From: Chelonoidis abingdonii
Lineage: Eukaryota; Chordata; Testudines; Testudinidae
Direction: 5' to 3'
DNA length: 64,000 nt
NCBI RefSeq assembly: GCF_003597395.2
Contig: NC_133771.1
Location: 127,145,637 to 127,209,636, forward strand
Each line of letters opens with the position of its first letter. The first letter of the stretch is position 1. The notes under the pieces were generated by a model. It ran no database searches and was not told the origin of the DNA. It was given only the letters and a program-made list of their open reading frames with translations. Both the position numbers and the translations under genes were made by a program. This document shows positions 46,149 through 57,183 of the stretch, in pieces.

Positions 46149-49100
46149 GTTACTTTGTGTGCTGATTTAATATTAATACTGCTGGATATCTACCCTGCAT
46201 AATTTGGTTAACGAAATATAAATAGGAGCCACAACAGCACATGCATTAGCAGGATACTTGGACATGCTTCAGTTGTGTTGTAAGGCATAGGGCTTGACCT
46301 GTGTGACTTCACCCATCCAAGAACTGCACCAAGAGGCTATAGTTACACATCCTGGTACAGCTTACAATTTTCACAGCATGCTTCTCAATTTTACATCCAA
46401 TTTTTAAAAATGTTCAAGAACCTAGAGAGAAAGGAAAGAGAGACGAGAAGGAAAAGGATTGACAGATAAAGTAGGGCCTTTGACATCCTCTGTAATATTT
46501 TTAAAAAGACTGAAATCCCTATAACCATGTGTAAGCTAGACGTATGTGTTTGCACGCACACGTGCAGTGGCAGGCAGGGAGTAATTAAAATCATAGGAAA
46601 AAGAAACTACAACATTTTCCATCCTACGTCTTTCATTAACCTGTTGAACAGAATGGGCATTTCTGACGATAAGCTCTGCTCTGCGTACTTCTGGCCATTA
46701 ATGGATAGCTGTGGTATCACCAAAAAGGTCCATCAGGGAATTCATAAAATATTGGCATTTGAAACTGATGATCCAAAGCTTGCTCTAATTATTGGCATTC
46801 TCTTGGTTGTCAGAGTCATTTCACAGTAGATTTTTCCAGTGGCATTGAATCATTCCTCCTCCCCAAGGGGTACTTTCTCCTTGTCGTCTCTGCTTGTTGA
46901 CATAGCTATGGATATTACTTTAAGGCTCATCCTTTACCTCTCTTTTGTCCTTTCCTTTAACCTCTTGCACTGAAAGATAAACATCCCTTGTGGGGCACAT
47001 ATTCCTTGCATTAAAAAAAAAAACACAACACCTGTGCTACACTAGTGTCTGAATAAACAGGTGGATAGGGGGAAGATTAGCTGGTGGAGCTAATTTCCTC
47101 TTTCCTCTGCCTTTTATCCCTGGCCTTAGGAATGGATTAGATTGTATCAAATGCCCGTTCTAACCAGAAAATTTCCCACCAGAGGCTATCCCTGAGCCTC
47201 TACAATAGTGCTAGCCACCTCACCGTTGCAAATTACGCCATTCAAACTGTTAGTATCCCTCCTCATTTTTAAGAACAAAGCATACAATATTACAAGAAAT
47301 GCACTGACTCTAAATTTGCTTGGCAAATGCTGTTGCTGTGGCCACCGCTTATCATTACTAAGCATTTTTTTAAAATGGGAAATTGTGTAAATCAGTTTGT
47401 TAGTCCTTCAACCTTCCCCTCTAAGGCCCAAATTCACTATAAGCACGTAAACAGTTCCATTGACCTCAGTAGAACTCCTTGTGCTTAATTAGGCTCATGC
47501 TTCAGTGTCTTTCTGAATCAGGGCCTGTGTGTACACACATGCTCATTCATGAATAAAATTAACCCTTTTTGCAAAATTGTAATTTTGGCAAATCAATACA
47601 GATGGTTTGCTATTTTTATATCTCTTTGCTACCATGGGTCCTGATTCTGCAATCCTTACTTAATTTGAGTAGCACTTGCTTACGCAAGTAGTCCCACTGA
47701 CCTGTTTCCCAAACATGAACACTCATTGCTAGAGCCTCATCTAGATATTCTGTATGTTGACAGTAACAATCTATCTAGAACACTGACTAAACCATAATGA
47801 ATTACAGTCAGGTAAATCATCCAGCAGTAACCAGGACAAGAGTCTTCATTTGAAACATGTCTGGGGCAATAGGTCCTAAACAAAAATATATCAGGCTGTG
47901 TGCAGATGTCAGCTTGCTGCTGCCTGATTCATTAGTTTACACATTGACACAAACGATATGATACAATTTTGCAATGGTTCTGATTTTTAAAATAATTTTT
48001 ATTTAACATAAAAGACTGTTGATAAAACCACTCTGCAGATTACATCCTCCTGGTGGAACAGCTGTGGAAGCGTAATCATGCTGCCCCACCTACGAGCCTC
48101 ACTTCTGATCTTCAGAGAATGCTTCTCCTCTGAGAGCGAAGTTCCATCTCCATGCTCATGTAACCTTTTGTCTTTTTCTTGAGACTGAAAACCAGGACAC
48201 AAATTAGTGCCAGCTGAGATGATGAGTTTTGAAAAGTGAATATTTATCCACTAGAGATAGAAAGAAAAGCACCAATTTACTGCATACAGGCCACTCACAT
48301 CAGATGACAATTTCAGCCACTGTTGTCTTTGGTTCAAATCCAGTCCGTGACCTAGAAATCTTTATTTCATTGCCAGTTCTCTGGGTCATTCAGACACCTT
48401 GCCTGTCCCCTCTCCTCACTTCTTTTTAAAAAAACAATGCGTCTGGGAGGATAGAAAATGCCTTACCAATGTCACATTTCATGGAGATGGAGTCTGAATC
48501 ATGGTGCTTGTTAAAATCCCCCACCAGTACTCACTACCTTGTGCAGTCATTTGGTACATCTGCTATGTCAAAAACAAATCTGATTTATGAGTTTTAATAA
48601 GAATTTACATCAATAAATTATAACAGGTTGGTGATTATTAGTATTATTTATATGCAATATTTTTGTACCCCTTATAATGCCAGTGTCTGCTTCCCAGGGA
48701 TTAATTGTTTTCATAATTTTGTCTAAGTAGTAATATAGAAAATGTCAAATAGAAAATTAGATTTTAACTTTCCAGACACAAAAATTTAATTAAAGCCAAC
48801 TTCTACTTGAAGAACAACTTCCTTAGCAGGTTCTGTGATGTAGCAGTAGCTCTACAGGCTGCCATGTGGGAGACTAAAGCTCAGAAAGTGACTCAGGGAA
48901 TATTAATCACCAAACTGCAGAGACTAAACACATGATGAATGTGCCACGATTGGTCCCTGCAGCTTATTTATGGGTGGTTGGAAGAAGCAGCTAGTAATGA
49001 TTTCTCCCTGTAGAGGATGCTGCTGCTTGTACAGCACTTCTCAGAAATGGTACTACACTGCCATAGAGTCTCCTCTCAGATATAAACCAGCCCAATAGGA

Positions 49101-49427
49101 AACCTGTAGTTATCTTGCCATGGAAAGGTCAGACCTCCCTCTTTCACCAGCACTTACAGGAGTATAAATTAGAACTTTCTCTGGGATTTCTCTGTAATAA
49201 TTGGTATCTGCTATTATCTATTCAATCTTTTAAAGACCAAAGGCTAGATGTTTCCCCTTCACAGAACTGAGTCCAAATATGAAACAAGCTACTGCCATGT
49301 TTCTGGATTAAAAATTCTGTTTGGGGTTATCCACATATATATATTCCTCAACCTCCCAATGCTGCCATAGAAGACATACAAATTATAACGTGGGATATCA
49401 CATGAAACAATTATTCCCCTATTTCAT

Positions 49428-49660
49428 CTTTCCTGTGTCTTTACCTCTCTCATTATTCCTTTCCCTTAACTTTACCCTCTTATCTTTTGTTCATTTTAAC
49501 ACTTACTCACTCCTGTGCACTTCAACACTTTCTTTCCTACCTCCTTCCCCCTCTCAGTTCCTCCAGTTTTCCCTTTCAGTTCATGATTCCTTCCTCTCCT
49601 ATCCATCTATTTCCCACCTTTTTCTCTGTACCTTGTTCATTCTTTCAAGTCTTCTCTCTC
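49428..49660. repeat. Pyrimidine-rich tract
   Basis: The plus strand is dominated by C and T (for example CTTCCCCCTCTCAGTTCCTC and TTTTCCCTTTCAG). This is the reverse polarity of the purine-rich tracts at 33.6 and 44.8 kb. Confidence 0.65.
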
Positions 49661-49878
49661 ATGACTGAATTTTCAGAAAATAATATAGGAAGCCAATTTC
49701 TTGCTTCATGATGTTGAGTGCAAGTCGGTGACCAATGAGACAGATACTACTTGGTGACTTCACTGTTAGTCTGGAAGATGTTTTTTCTCTATTGGTTCAA
49801 AATTTCATGGATGCCATAGCAACCATGTAACTGTTTCAAGTTGTAGAATCCACATAACAGGCCAGGTGCACTCTAGAT

Positions 49879-49956
49879 CTGGGATGAAATCTTGACTCCA
49901 CTGAAGTCAATGGTAAAACTGCAAGAGGCTTCAGTGGAGTCAGGATTTTACTCCTG
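49879..49956. repeat. Perfect-looking foldback hairpin
   Basis: The left arm at 49879-49907 (with GACTCCACTGAAG) pairs with the right arm at 49929-49956 (CTTCAGTGGAGTC), around a loop of about 21 bp. It belongs to the dispersed foldback family. Confidence 0.8.
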
Positions 49957-50929
49957 GTGTTTGGCTTGGAAGTGGAAATATGCAGGAAAGATATTCCTCT
50001 GTCATGGACTGAGCACTGTCTGCTTTGGTTTGAGGTTGGGCACACCTTTCCTGACAGCACAAAAGATCTGCTTTTAAAGATCCACCACTAGAACTTGATA
50101 CAGCATTGAGTTTCCAGACACGATTATAATAATAATCTTTTATCTTTCACTATCAATACAGGTAGCCCCTAAATGCCCTGTCTGCCAGCTTTGTGCTCGC
50201 AGGTCACCATCATTTACAGATGCTCTGCTCCTGGTGAAGAAGTGATAGGGGAGACAACAGGAGCTACTGAAGGAAGCCTCATGATGAATCTTTATTATTG
50301 CAATACAGATTTTTTTAAGATCACATGCTGTAACTATGCAGAAGAGGGAGAAGGGTTTCTTCACTTACCCCCACAGATCTGCAGAGAGAAGAACTGCTCA
50401 ATGTACTTGACAGCTTTGTGAATATTAGCTGTCTCCACTACATCATGGAGTCTAGTTTTACTCACTCTGAAATATTTTCATGTTCATTTACAGACAAAAT
50501 TTCCTAGATCTGGACCTAGTCATCTACTGCTGCAGAAACAGTACAATGTCTTGAGGGAACAAACGTGAAGTCTTCTCTGTTTGAGTTTCAGCCAGTGTTG
50601 CTCACTACTCATTGATCTGAGATGCTGCTTGGGTGGCTTCCAACTCCAGCCTATGAATTAGACTCATGTCTTTCTGGGCCAGTGAAGTCCTGTAGAAAAG
50701 TACTAGGTTCACTGTTGGCAGTCCATACTGGGAGAACATGATGTGAAAGTGTGATAGAGGTTCTTCCAGCAGCCATTGTGAAACTTCAGCTCTAGAAGTA
50801 ACTTTTGATTATAACAACCTGGCTATCTGCAGGCATCCACCTTCCACATTATAGGGAAGATGATTGCAAAGGTTGGCTGGAACAATATTTCAATTTCTTA
50901 AGCCCTCAGATTTCCTTGACCCGAGCCAT

Positions 50930-51060
50930 CGCAGCCAGTGGGAGCCGTGATCGGCCAGACCTGCAGACAGGGCAGGTAAACAAACTGGCCCGACGCGCCA
51001 GTGCATTTCCCTAAAGAAGCAGCGACTCCAGTTTGAGAAACACTGCACTACGGCAAGAAA
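50930..51060. repeat. GC-rich interspersed repeat fragment, possibly hAT-related
   Basis: GC-rich words (GGGAGCCGTGATCGGCCAG, GGCAGGTAAACAAACTGGCC) are followed by CAGTTTGAGAAACACTGC, which resembles a hAT-type terminus. It is a partial copy only. Confidence 0.5.
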
Positions 51061-51348
51061 CGGCCTGGAAGATTTTCTGACTGGCTTCATCCTTTGTAGG
51101 TAAAAGACTAAGGGTCATCTCACACTAAGGGAATGAAGTCTCCTCAGGTCTTCAGATTTATATAGTTTTGGAAAAAACACAGGTAAGTGGACTGACTGAT
51201 TCAGGTGCAACTTCAGATAACTTTGGGAGTGAACTTAGAGTATAAACACAGTAAAACTCTGTCTCCATTGAATATGGCAGGTCGAAGGGTTGCTTGGTGA
51301 GCACCAAAAAACTCCCAAGTTTTAAGTCCTCTCAATGAGTAGGCTTCC

Positions 51349-51783
51349 TTACTGGTAGAAAGGTGAGCTCTCCCCAGCTGGCAACGGGAAGCCTACATGG
51401 GAAACCTTACAGTGACACAGCTGTAAGGCCTGGAGTGTAGACAGTCTAACTAGTGGCATCTTTTTGACTGTTAGTAAGGATGCTTTGCATGGATTCAGAG
51501 ATGAACATCCTAAAGTTGGCAGCCATCCAAAAACCACACACTGAAATGGAATGCTTGGAGGTTGGGATACTTGATTCTGCCCTTCCCCCAGGTCAGAAGA
51601 TTGTAAAAGGGCTGAATATTGATTGGGAACCAAAAAAATATGCATAGAAGACACAAGAACAAAAATTGTCTGGGTCAGATGGGGGCCATGAGGATGATTC
51701 ATGCCCTGTCCTGGTAAATTTTTCACAAGACTTGAGTTAGGAGTTACAAAGGAGGGAAGGCATAGTTCAGATGATCCAACCAC
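51349..51783 (-). pseudogene. DIRS post-RNase H fragment (144-codon open frame)
   Basis: The open frame includes HPHGPHLTQTIFVLVS and SQPPSIPFQCVVFGWLPTLG, which resemble the stretch between RNase H and recombinase in vertebrate DIRS polyproteins (P.WP.. WF.DL ... LLSQ.P.). The match is partial, and no catalytic Arg/Tyr set of the recombinase was seen. Confidence 0.5.
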
Positions 51784-51904
51784 AGAAGGAGTAGAGTGTC
51801 ATCTTGAGAATAATGCTCTAAAGCACCTCTTGAGCAGTTGTGTTACCCGAGGTTCTTTCAACCCAAAGCTCTTGGTAACTTTTACTCTGTGCGATGAGGT
51901 GTCA

Positions 51905-52564
51905 GGAAATAAATGAGGTGAGACATGGCCGTCCAACCGATAGATGGCTGGCACAAACAGGACAACACAAGAGTGCTTTCACTTAAAGCTAAACTTTACT
52001 TAGTCTCAAGCACTTACACATGTCCACAACAAGATTAGTAAAACACCCCCAGCCCTTGATAATTACCAAAGCTGAGTGTGGCTTTCAAGTGACACAGCGG
52101 CAGGCTTCCAGTGGGCAAATCTTCCGTCTGCCAGTGGGTACCACAAGATGTATCCAGAGGGAGAGTCCAAAAAGAGTCCAAAAGAGTCCCAAAATGAGTC
52201 CAACTATCTCAAGCTTTTCCCCCTTATTTATGCCTTAGTAATAGAATGACATGTCGTTTAAAGAAACCTTGTTAAGTAAGCAGTTTCAATAACCAAGCAA
52301 GAGGTTCCTTCTGATTATTGATTAACCAGGTGTGGGTTTTTCCAGAGTTTGTAGCCCTGAGACCCGAACAGACATACCTGGGGCATATCCTGCTCTTTTA
52401 AAATGCATGTATCAGCAACTTCAACACAATTCTTATCAGGAAGGACACGGGGTCAAACTGCCCTTTCTGTGGCACCCAAAACTCCTCGCTCCTCTCCTGC
52501 CTTGGTCAAGCTGAGACTGTTTAATGGCTTGCTTTTAACAATAAAGCCATAGTGGTTTTAGGCA
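51905..52564 (-). repeat. Retroviral-type LTR inserted in the DIRS relic
   Basis: On the minus strand it begins about TGCCTAAAACC (52564) and ends TTTCCTGACA (near 51905). A TATA-like box (GCATAAATAAGG) sits near 52222-52233 and an AGTAAA poly(A)-like word near 52000. No clear target duplication was found, so ends may be off by several bases. Confidence 0.6.
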
Positions 52565-52589
52565 CTTTACTGGTTTGCCAAAGTCTCCC

Positions 52590-53310
52590 CGTACAGTTTC
52601 ACTACGTGCTCATTTGAGAGGCACACTGGTCCCTCGTGGGGTTCCCCAGAGAGCAAAAATACTATTTACGGTGGAGTCATGTAGCTCCCACTCCTTGTCA
52701 GTAACAATGCCTGCTGAGGGAGTCCACCAGCACATTCTGATTCCCTGGAAGGTAAACTGCCAACAGGGAGTTTTGATTGCTGATGCAACAATTCCATAAA
52801 TGGACTGCTTCTGTACACAGGGAACTAGATCTTGCTCCTCTCTGTGTGTTGATGTAAAAGACAGTCATAATCTTGTCTAACATTATGAGGACATGGTGAC
52901 CTTGGATGAATGGGAGAAATGCTTTGCAACTCTCTTAGACTGCCTGCAACTCCAGAATGTTGATGTACATCATGGCCTCACGGGCTTTCCGAGTACTCTA
53001 CACTGTGTGGCTGTTCATATGGGCTCCCCAGCCTAAAAGGAAGCATCTGTAAAGATCGTTCTGTCTAGTGAGGGGGAAAGGAAGGGAATGCCCTTGCATA
53101 CTTGATGAGAATTGGTCCATCTTAGTAGAGATGATGTTACTGTGCTGGGAACTGTTACTATGGCGTTCGTGGGTTGTTTGGTGATTGTACTGTTTGAAGC
53201 CGTGCCTGCAGGCAATGAAGATGGGGCCTGGCAAATGGCATGACAGAAGTGCATGAAGCTGTGTGTCCCAAGAGAGAAAGACAAATTCTGATTGATGTGA
53301 AAGGTTGTTC
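52590..53310 (-). pseudogene. DIRS RNase H region, decayed
   Basis: Downstream of the RT, frames read TIFTDASFLGWGAHMN (about 53060-53010) and YINTQRGARSSSLCTEAVHL, then WNCCISNQNSLLAVYLPGNQ and NVLVDSLSR (52883-52700). The Asp of TDAS and of LVDSLSR correspond to RNase H acidic residues. The sequence continues to an ASQM-type word near 52600 and then breaks at the LTR. Confidence 0.85.
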
Positions 53311-53469
53311 ATGGCCTGATATGAGGTTGTTCATCACCTGGAACTTGACCTAGGACAGACAAGATCTTGTCTGATACAGTCTAAAATCTGTATTGGAGTG
53401 AGGACAGAGCCTTTTGAGTTTACGCTGACCTCTAGAGAAGGGAAGAGCTGAAGCACTGACGAAGTTCAC

Positions 53470-53730
53470 TCATACGCTTCTTGATGTCTCTTGGCAATGA
53501 GAAGCCAGTTGTGGAGATAGAGGAAGAAGATGAAGCCATGATACCTGATATAGGCTGCTCTTACTGAAAAGACCTTGGTAAAGACTCTAGGTATTGTAGG
53601 GCCAAATGGGAGCACTCTGTATTAAAAATGGTTGGGGCCCACTATGAACCCGAGTAAAAGTCAGTGAGTGAGGTCAATGTCCATAGGAAAATATGCATCC
53701 TTCATACCAAGAGCTATAAACCACATGTCC
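53470..53730 (-). pseudogene. DIRS reverse transcriptase fragment, catalytic motif lost
   Basis: The minus frame reads ALGMKDAYFPMDID (motif A, Asp kept), VLPFG then PTIPRVFTKVFSV (motif B area), and HGFIFFLYLHNWLLIAKRHQ, where DIRS enzymes have YLDDW. The two catalytic aspartates are therefore His-Asn. In-frame stops interrupt it before VLPFG and after AYE. Confidence 0.88.
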
Positions 53731-54059
53731 TTTGCTGCAGGAGGGATTCTACTTCTGTTTGAGAATCTACCCATGAGAATGGACCTCAAAAAGGGGAAGA
53801 AATGAGGCTTTGGAGGGGACAGGCAGGTCAATTTGATTGCATAGCTGGAATGTTTGAGAATCAGCAGATGGTGGCATCATTCGTTTGCAGCTCTTTAACT
53901 CCCACCCAATACATCTTTTATCCAGGAATTGGGGGTTGGCATGATGATGTTGCCATAACAGGTACAGAGAAATGGCACATCTGAACCCTTTGCCTCTTTA
54001 TGGGGTGGCTCATACGATTGCTGGTGGTAAAATTGTTGAGTGAGGTTTGTATGATTGCC

Positions 54060-54340
54060 TGTGGAATTTTCTCTTCAGGGCAGAGTATATATTCCTAAGG
54101 AATGGAGAGTGGCCCTGGAGTCCTTTACAGTATGTAAGGACTCATCAGTCTTTTGGCTGAAAAGATTTTTTCCTTCAAAGGGCAGGTCCGTCATGGTGTC
54201 CTGGACCTGAGAAACCCTGAAGTGGGAAGCCATGATTCATGGCACATCACAAGGGCAGTTGCCATTGATCTTGAAGATGCATCTGCTGCATCTACTGCTG
54301 ACTGATGAGCAGTCCTGACAATCACCTTGTTGTAGAAGCA
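54060..54340 (-). pseudogene. DIRS gag-like C-terminal fragment
   Basis: Minus-strand frames read AADASSRSMATALVM..HESWLPTSGF, then after a frameshift TMTDLPFEGKNLF, then TDESLHTVKDSRATLHSLGI. The SWL..SGF / DLPF(D/E)G..LF / T(D/E)..LH..KDSRAT series is the usual end of vertebrate DIRS gag proteins. A stop and frameshift separate the blocks. Confidence 0.75.
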
Positions 54341-57072
54341 TGTTTCCTCTTTACATCATAGCCCTATCAAACTTCTACCACTTCCTATACCCATTCTTGA
54401 GAATGCTCTGTTCATAGACCACTGAACTTGAATTTAAAATCTCTCTCATATATTCTGTAGATTGCAGAGGAGTTTGTCTATATTACGCAGAACAGAGGAG
54501 ACTCAAGTGTGCTTCGTGAGTAACCTGATATAAAATCCTGCCTTTTTCCTTCCTTTTACTCGTAACTATACTTACTCTACACATTTCAGCCTTTTTAAAT
54601 ATACTGACAACTATTCTTATTCCCTCTTTTTGTAACTATTGTACTTATGGATAGTACATAGCTTTATCACTACATCAGCATTTTCCATAGTGCAAAAACA
54701 TCCAGTCATTTCACAAATGGAATATGATGGGGATAAAATGGTTTAATCTTAAAATGTGTGCTTCCTTAATCATTCACCGGTAACATTCTTTCAATGGAAG
54801 ATGGCTCTTTAAAACAATTTATTATACTTTAGAACCTTTTCCTTTCTGTTGGCAGTTCCATACCCACACTGGCAGTAATTGCACTTATTTATATGTGGTA
54901 GCAGCAGGATTAGGCCCGGATTCAACAGAGTTTTACAGTGATCATGAGAATAGCATCTTTTATCCAGCCCTCTTTAAAATACATCACACATATGGTAACA
55001 TTTTCGCAGTTTGCTTACAGCAATGTAAAACCTTGGATTTCCCTGTCCTCCTCATCTTTTCCTCTGTCAAAGACCTGTTTTCTCATACATATTACCCTAT
55101 GGGCTAAAACCCCTTATTGCTATCATTCTGTTTTTTAAATGGAGTCATGATGGTAAGAACAGTGCTTCTTTAAAGTGCCTAATATACTGTGTGTATACAT
55201 TTCCTGTATGAGGTAATGCAATGAGATTCCAGTGCCCTGTACAGTAACTAAACAACCATAAATCATCTTTCATGCATATGCAAAATTGTCCCTCTAAGCA
55301 CCTTACTAATTATTTCAAAGATACTTAGAGGTCACCACTCATAGAAATTTCTATGCATGAAGCCTCATTAATACAAGACACCATACAGAGAGATGGGATA
55401 CATTTTTTGTTGCCATAAAACAAGGGCAGAGAGAGAATAATTTGTAATTTTTTTTATTTTAATGATCAGTATAATACAATCACCTTTTATCTGCAAATTC
55501 TTTGTCTCCGCTGATACAAGGGCTGCTACATTATTCTGAGCAGCTAACCCTATCAACATACTGGAGTTCTAGTAATTAGAGCAGTAGACCTGGATGTTGC
55601 CTATTTTCAACTGGCCTGGTGCTGAATGATGCTAGATAGTAGCGAGGCATTAAAGAACTAATTTCATTCTTCTAAAAATCAAAATGATACATTTAATACA
55701 AGAATTGAGTGACGCTATGTCATTTTCAAAGTGATAGATCATAAGCTGATATAACTTGCCTTCTAACACTATACTGTCTTCTGGTTAAGTCAGTCATGCA
55801 ACAGAAATCAGATAAACAGCGGTATGACCAGGCAAAGTACACGTGTAATAACAATCCACCTTTCAGAGTATGTCAGCAAGTGATTCTATTTATCTGAGAA
55901 GCGTTGTTCATCGCAAATCCATGCCATAGATTTTTGCCTACTGAAATTATTATGCGAATATGGTAACACTGATCTTGTCAGTCACATTGATCCTTTGCTG
56001 TAATTGCTGCTGTTTATTTTTCTTTTATTGTGTGTGGTATTTTGACCTCTAGATTGATTCAATAAAAAAGATATTAAAAATCTGTTATGTCTGTATAAAA
56101 ATCAGAACAGCAAGTCAAATGTTAATGGAAACTTCAGGCAATGTCCATTATGTTATCTATATTGTTCAAAAACACTGCAAAGAGAACTAATTTGCACATG
56201 CAAACAACCTAAATAAGCTTAATTACAAGAGTAAGCCCAACTTTACAGTTCTAGGACATGCATTAGACAAATGAAGTGAATTTTAAGTAATTCCAGTTTT
56301 ATTTGAAAGTGGACAACTGAAATAATACTTGTAGAAGAGCGAAGCTGTGACATTAATGTTTCGCATATACAGTACCATAAATACATCTAGAGCGTGAATT
56401 TGTTACTTTTTAAATATGTGTCCAATGACACAGTATAAGGATTTGACCTTTATAAAGAAATATTTGCTTGTGTGCACTTAATAGTTGTTTACCTTATCAC
56501 AATATTGGTCGTCTTATACTAAAAGTGGGTTAGTTCCATATTCCTGTCAGAGATTAGCCCAAACCAAACCTCAGATCTCAACACTCCAAACTTTGATGAA
56601 TCTCAGATCTAGCTTTTTGTGTTGGGTTAATTCCTGGTAGTGAGAAATTGCGGTGGACATATATTGTCACAGTAAGATAAATAATAATCTATTAGTGTGT
56701 ACAATGGCACCTGTTTTATTTGAGAGGAAATAATTTCTGGGTTTTCATAGGTTCAAGCTTAAAAAATTGAACCAAACATATCTATATTTTCCTAAGGTTT
56801 AAATATGAAATTTATACAATAGTGTATTGTTTAATAAGCACTGCAGTGATGTTTGGAAATCAACATAAAAGGTTATTGTCCTGTATTTTTCTACTTGAAT
56901 TTACAGTTGGTGAAAGGTACTAGACTGATTGTTCTGGTGGCTGAAGTCTGCATTGCTGAAAGAAGCAGAGCAGCTAACAGCAGCTCATGTTTTCCAACAC
57001 TGCCCCACAGTTTTGGCACTCTGTTTTGATGGATTATCTATAAGAGGAACGAGGTAATCAGTGATCAAGGAC
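54341..57072. other. Unassigned intronic sequence
   Basis: AT-rich. No repeat or coding signal recognised. Confidence 0.4.
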
Positions 57073-57183
57073 CACATTTTAAAAGGTATTTAAGCACCTA
57101 AAAATGGGAGCTCGGTGCCTAAGCGCATCTGAAAATCACACTATCTGTATCTTTAGGTGCCTAAATACCTTTTAAAATGTGCC
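57073..57183. repeat. Foldback repeat with ~28-bp arms
   Basis: The left arm (57073-57100: CACATTTTAAAAGGTATTTA then AGCACCTA) pairs with the right arm (57153-57183, read TAGGTGCCTAAATACC then TTTTAAAATGTGC). The loop is about 52 bp and includes a second GGTGCCTAAG word. It looks like a short palindromic element. Confidence 0.8.

Larger units (their letters stand above)
46149..50929. other. Unassigned intronic sequence
   Basis: Apart from the pyrimidine-rich tract and the palindrome listed separately, only weak foldback-repeat words were seen (near 47430-47520 and 47640-47700). No coding signal. Confidence 0.4.
51349..54340 (-). mobile_element. DIRS-type retrotransposon relic, split by an LTR
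   Basis: Read on the minus strand the order is gag-like (54340-54060), reverse transcriptase (about 53730-53470), RNase H region (about 53300-52600), then LTR-type sequence, then the area around 51780-51349. Several frames show DIRS-like text, and stops and frameshifts are common. DIRS elements use a tyrosine recombinase rather than an integrase. No intact recombinase domain was recognised. Outer ends are approximate. Confidence 0.8.

Noticed and set aside
46527..46829. 100-codon plus-strand open frame
   Set aside because: No recognisable motif and no splice-site context fitting a nested gene.
52590..53730. Reading the RT/RNase H fragments as part of an endogenous retrovirus matching the nearby LTR
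   Set aside because: The protein patterns (VLPFG...RVFTK, YLxxW, LVDSLSR) fit DIRS, and the LTR interrupts the RNase H region instead of flanking it.
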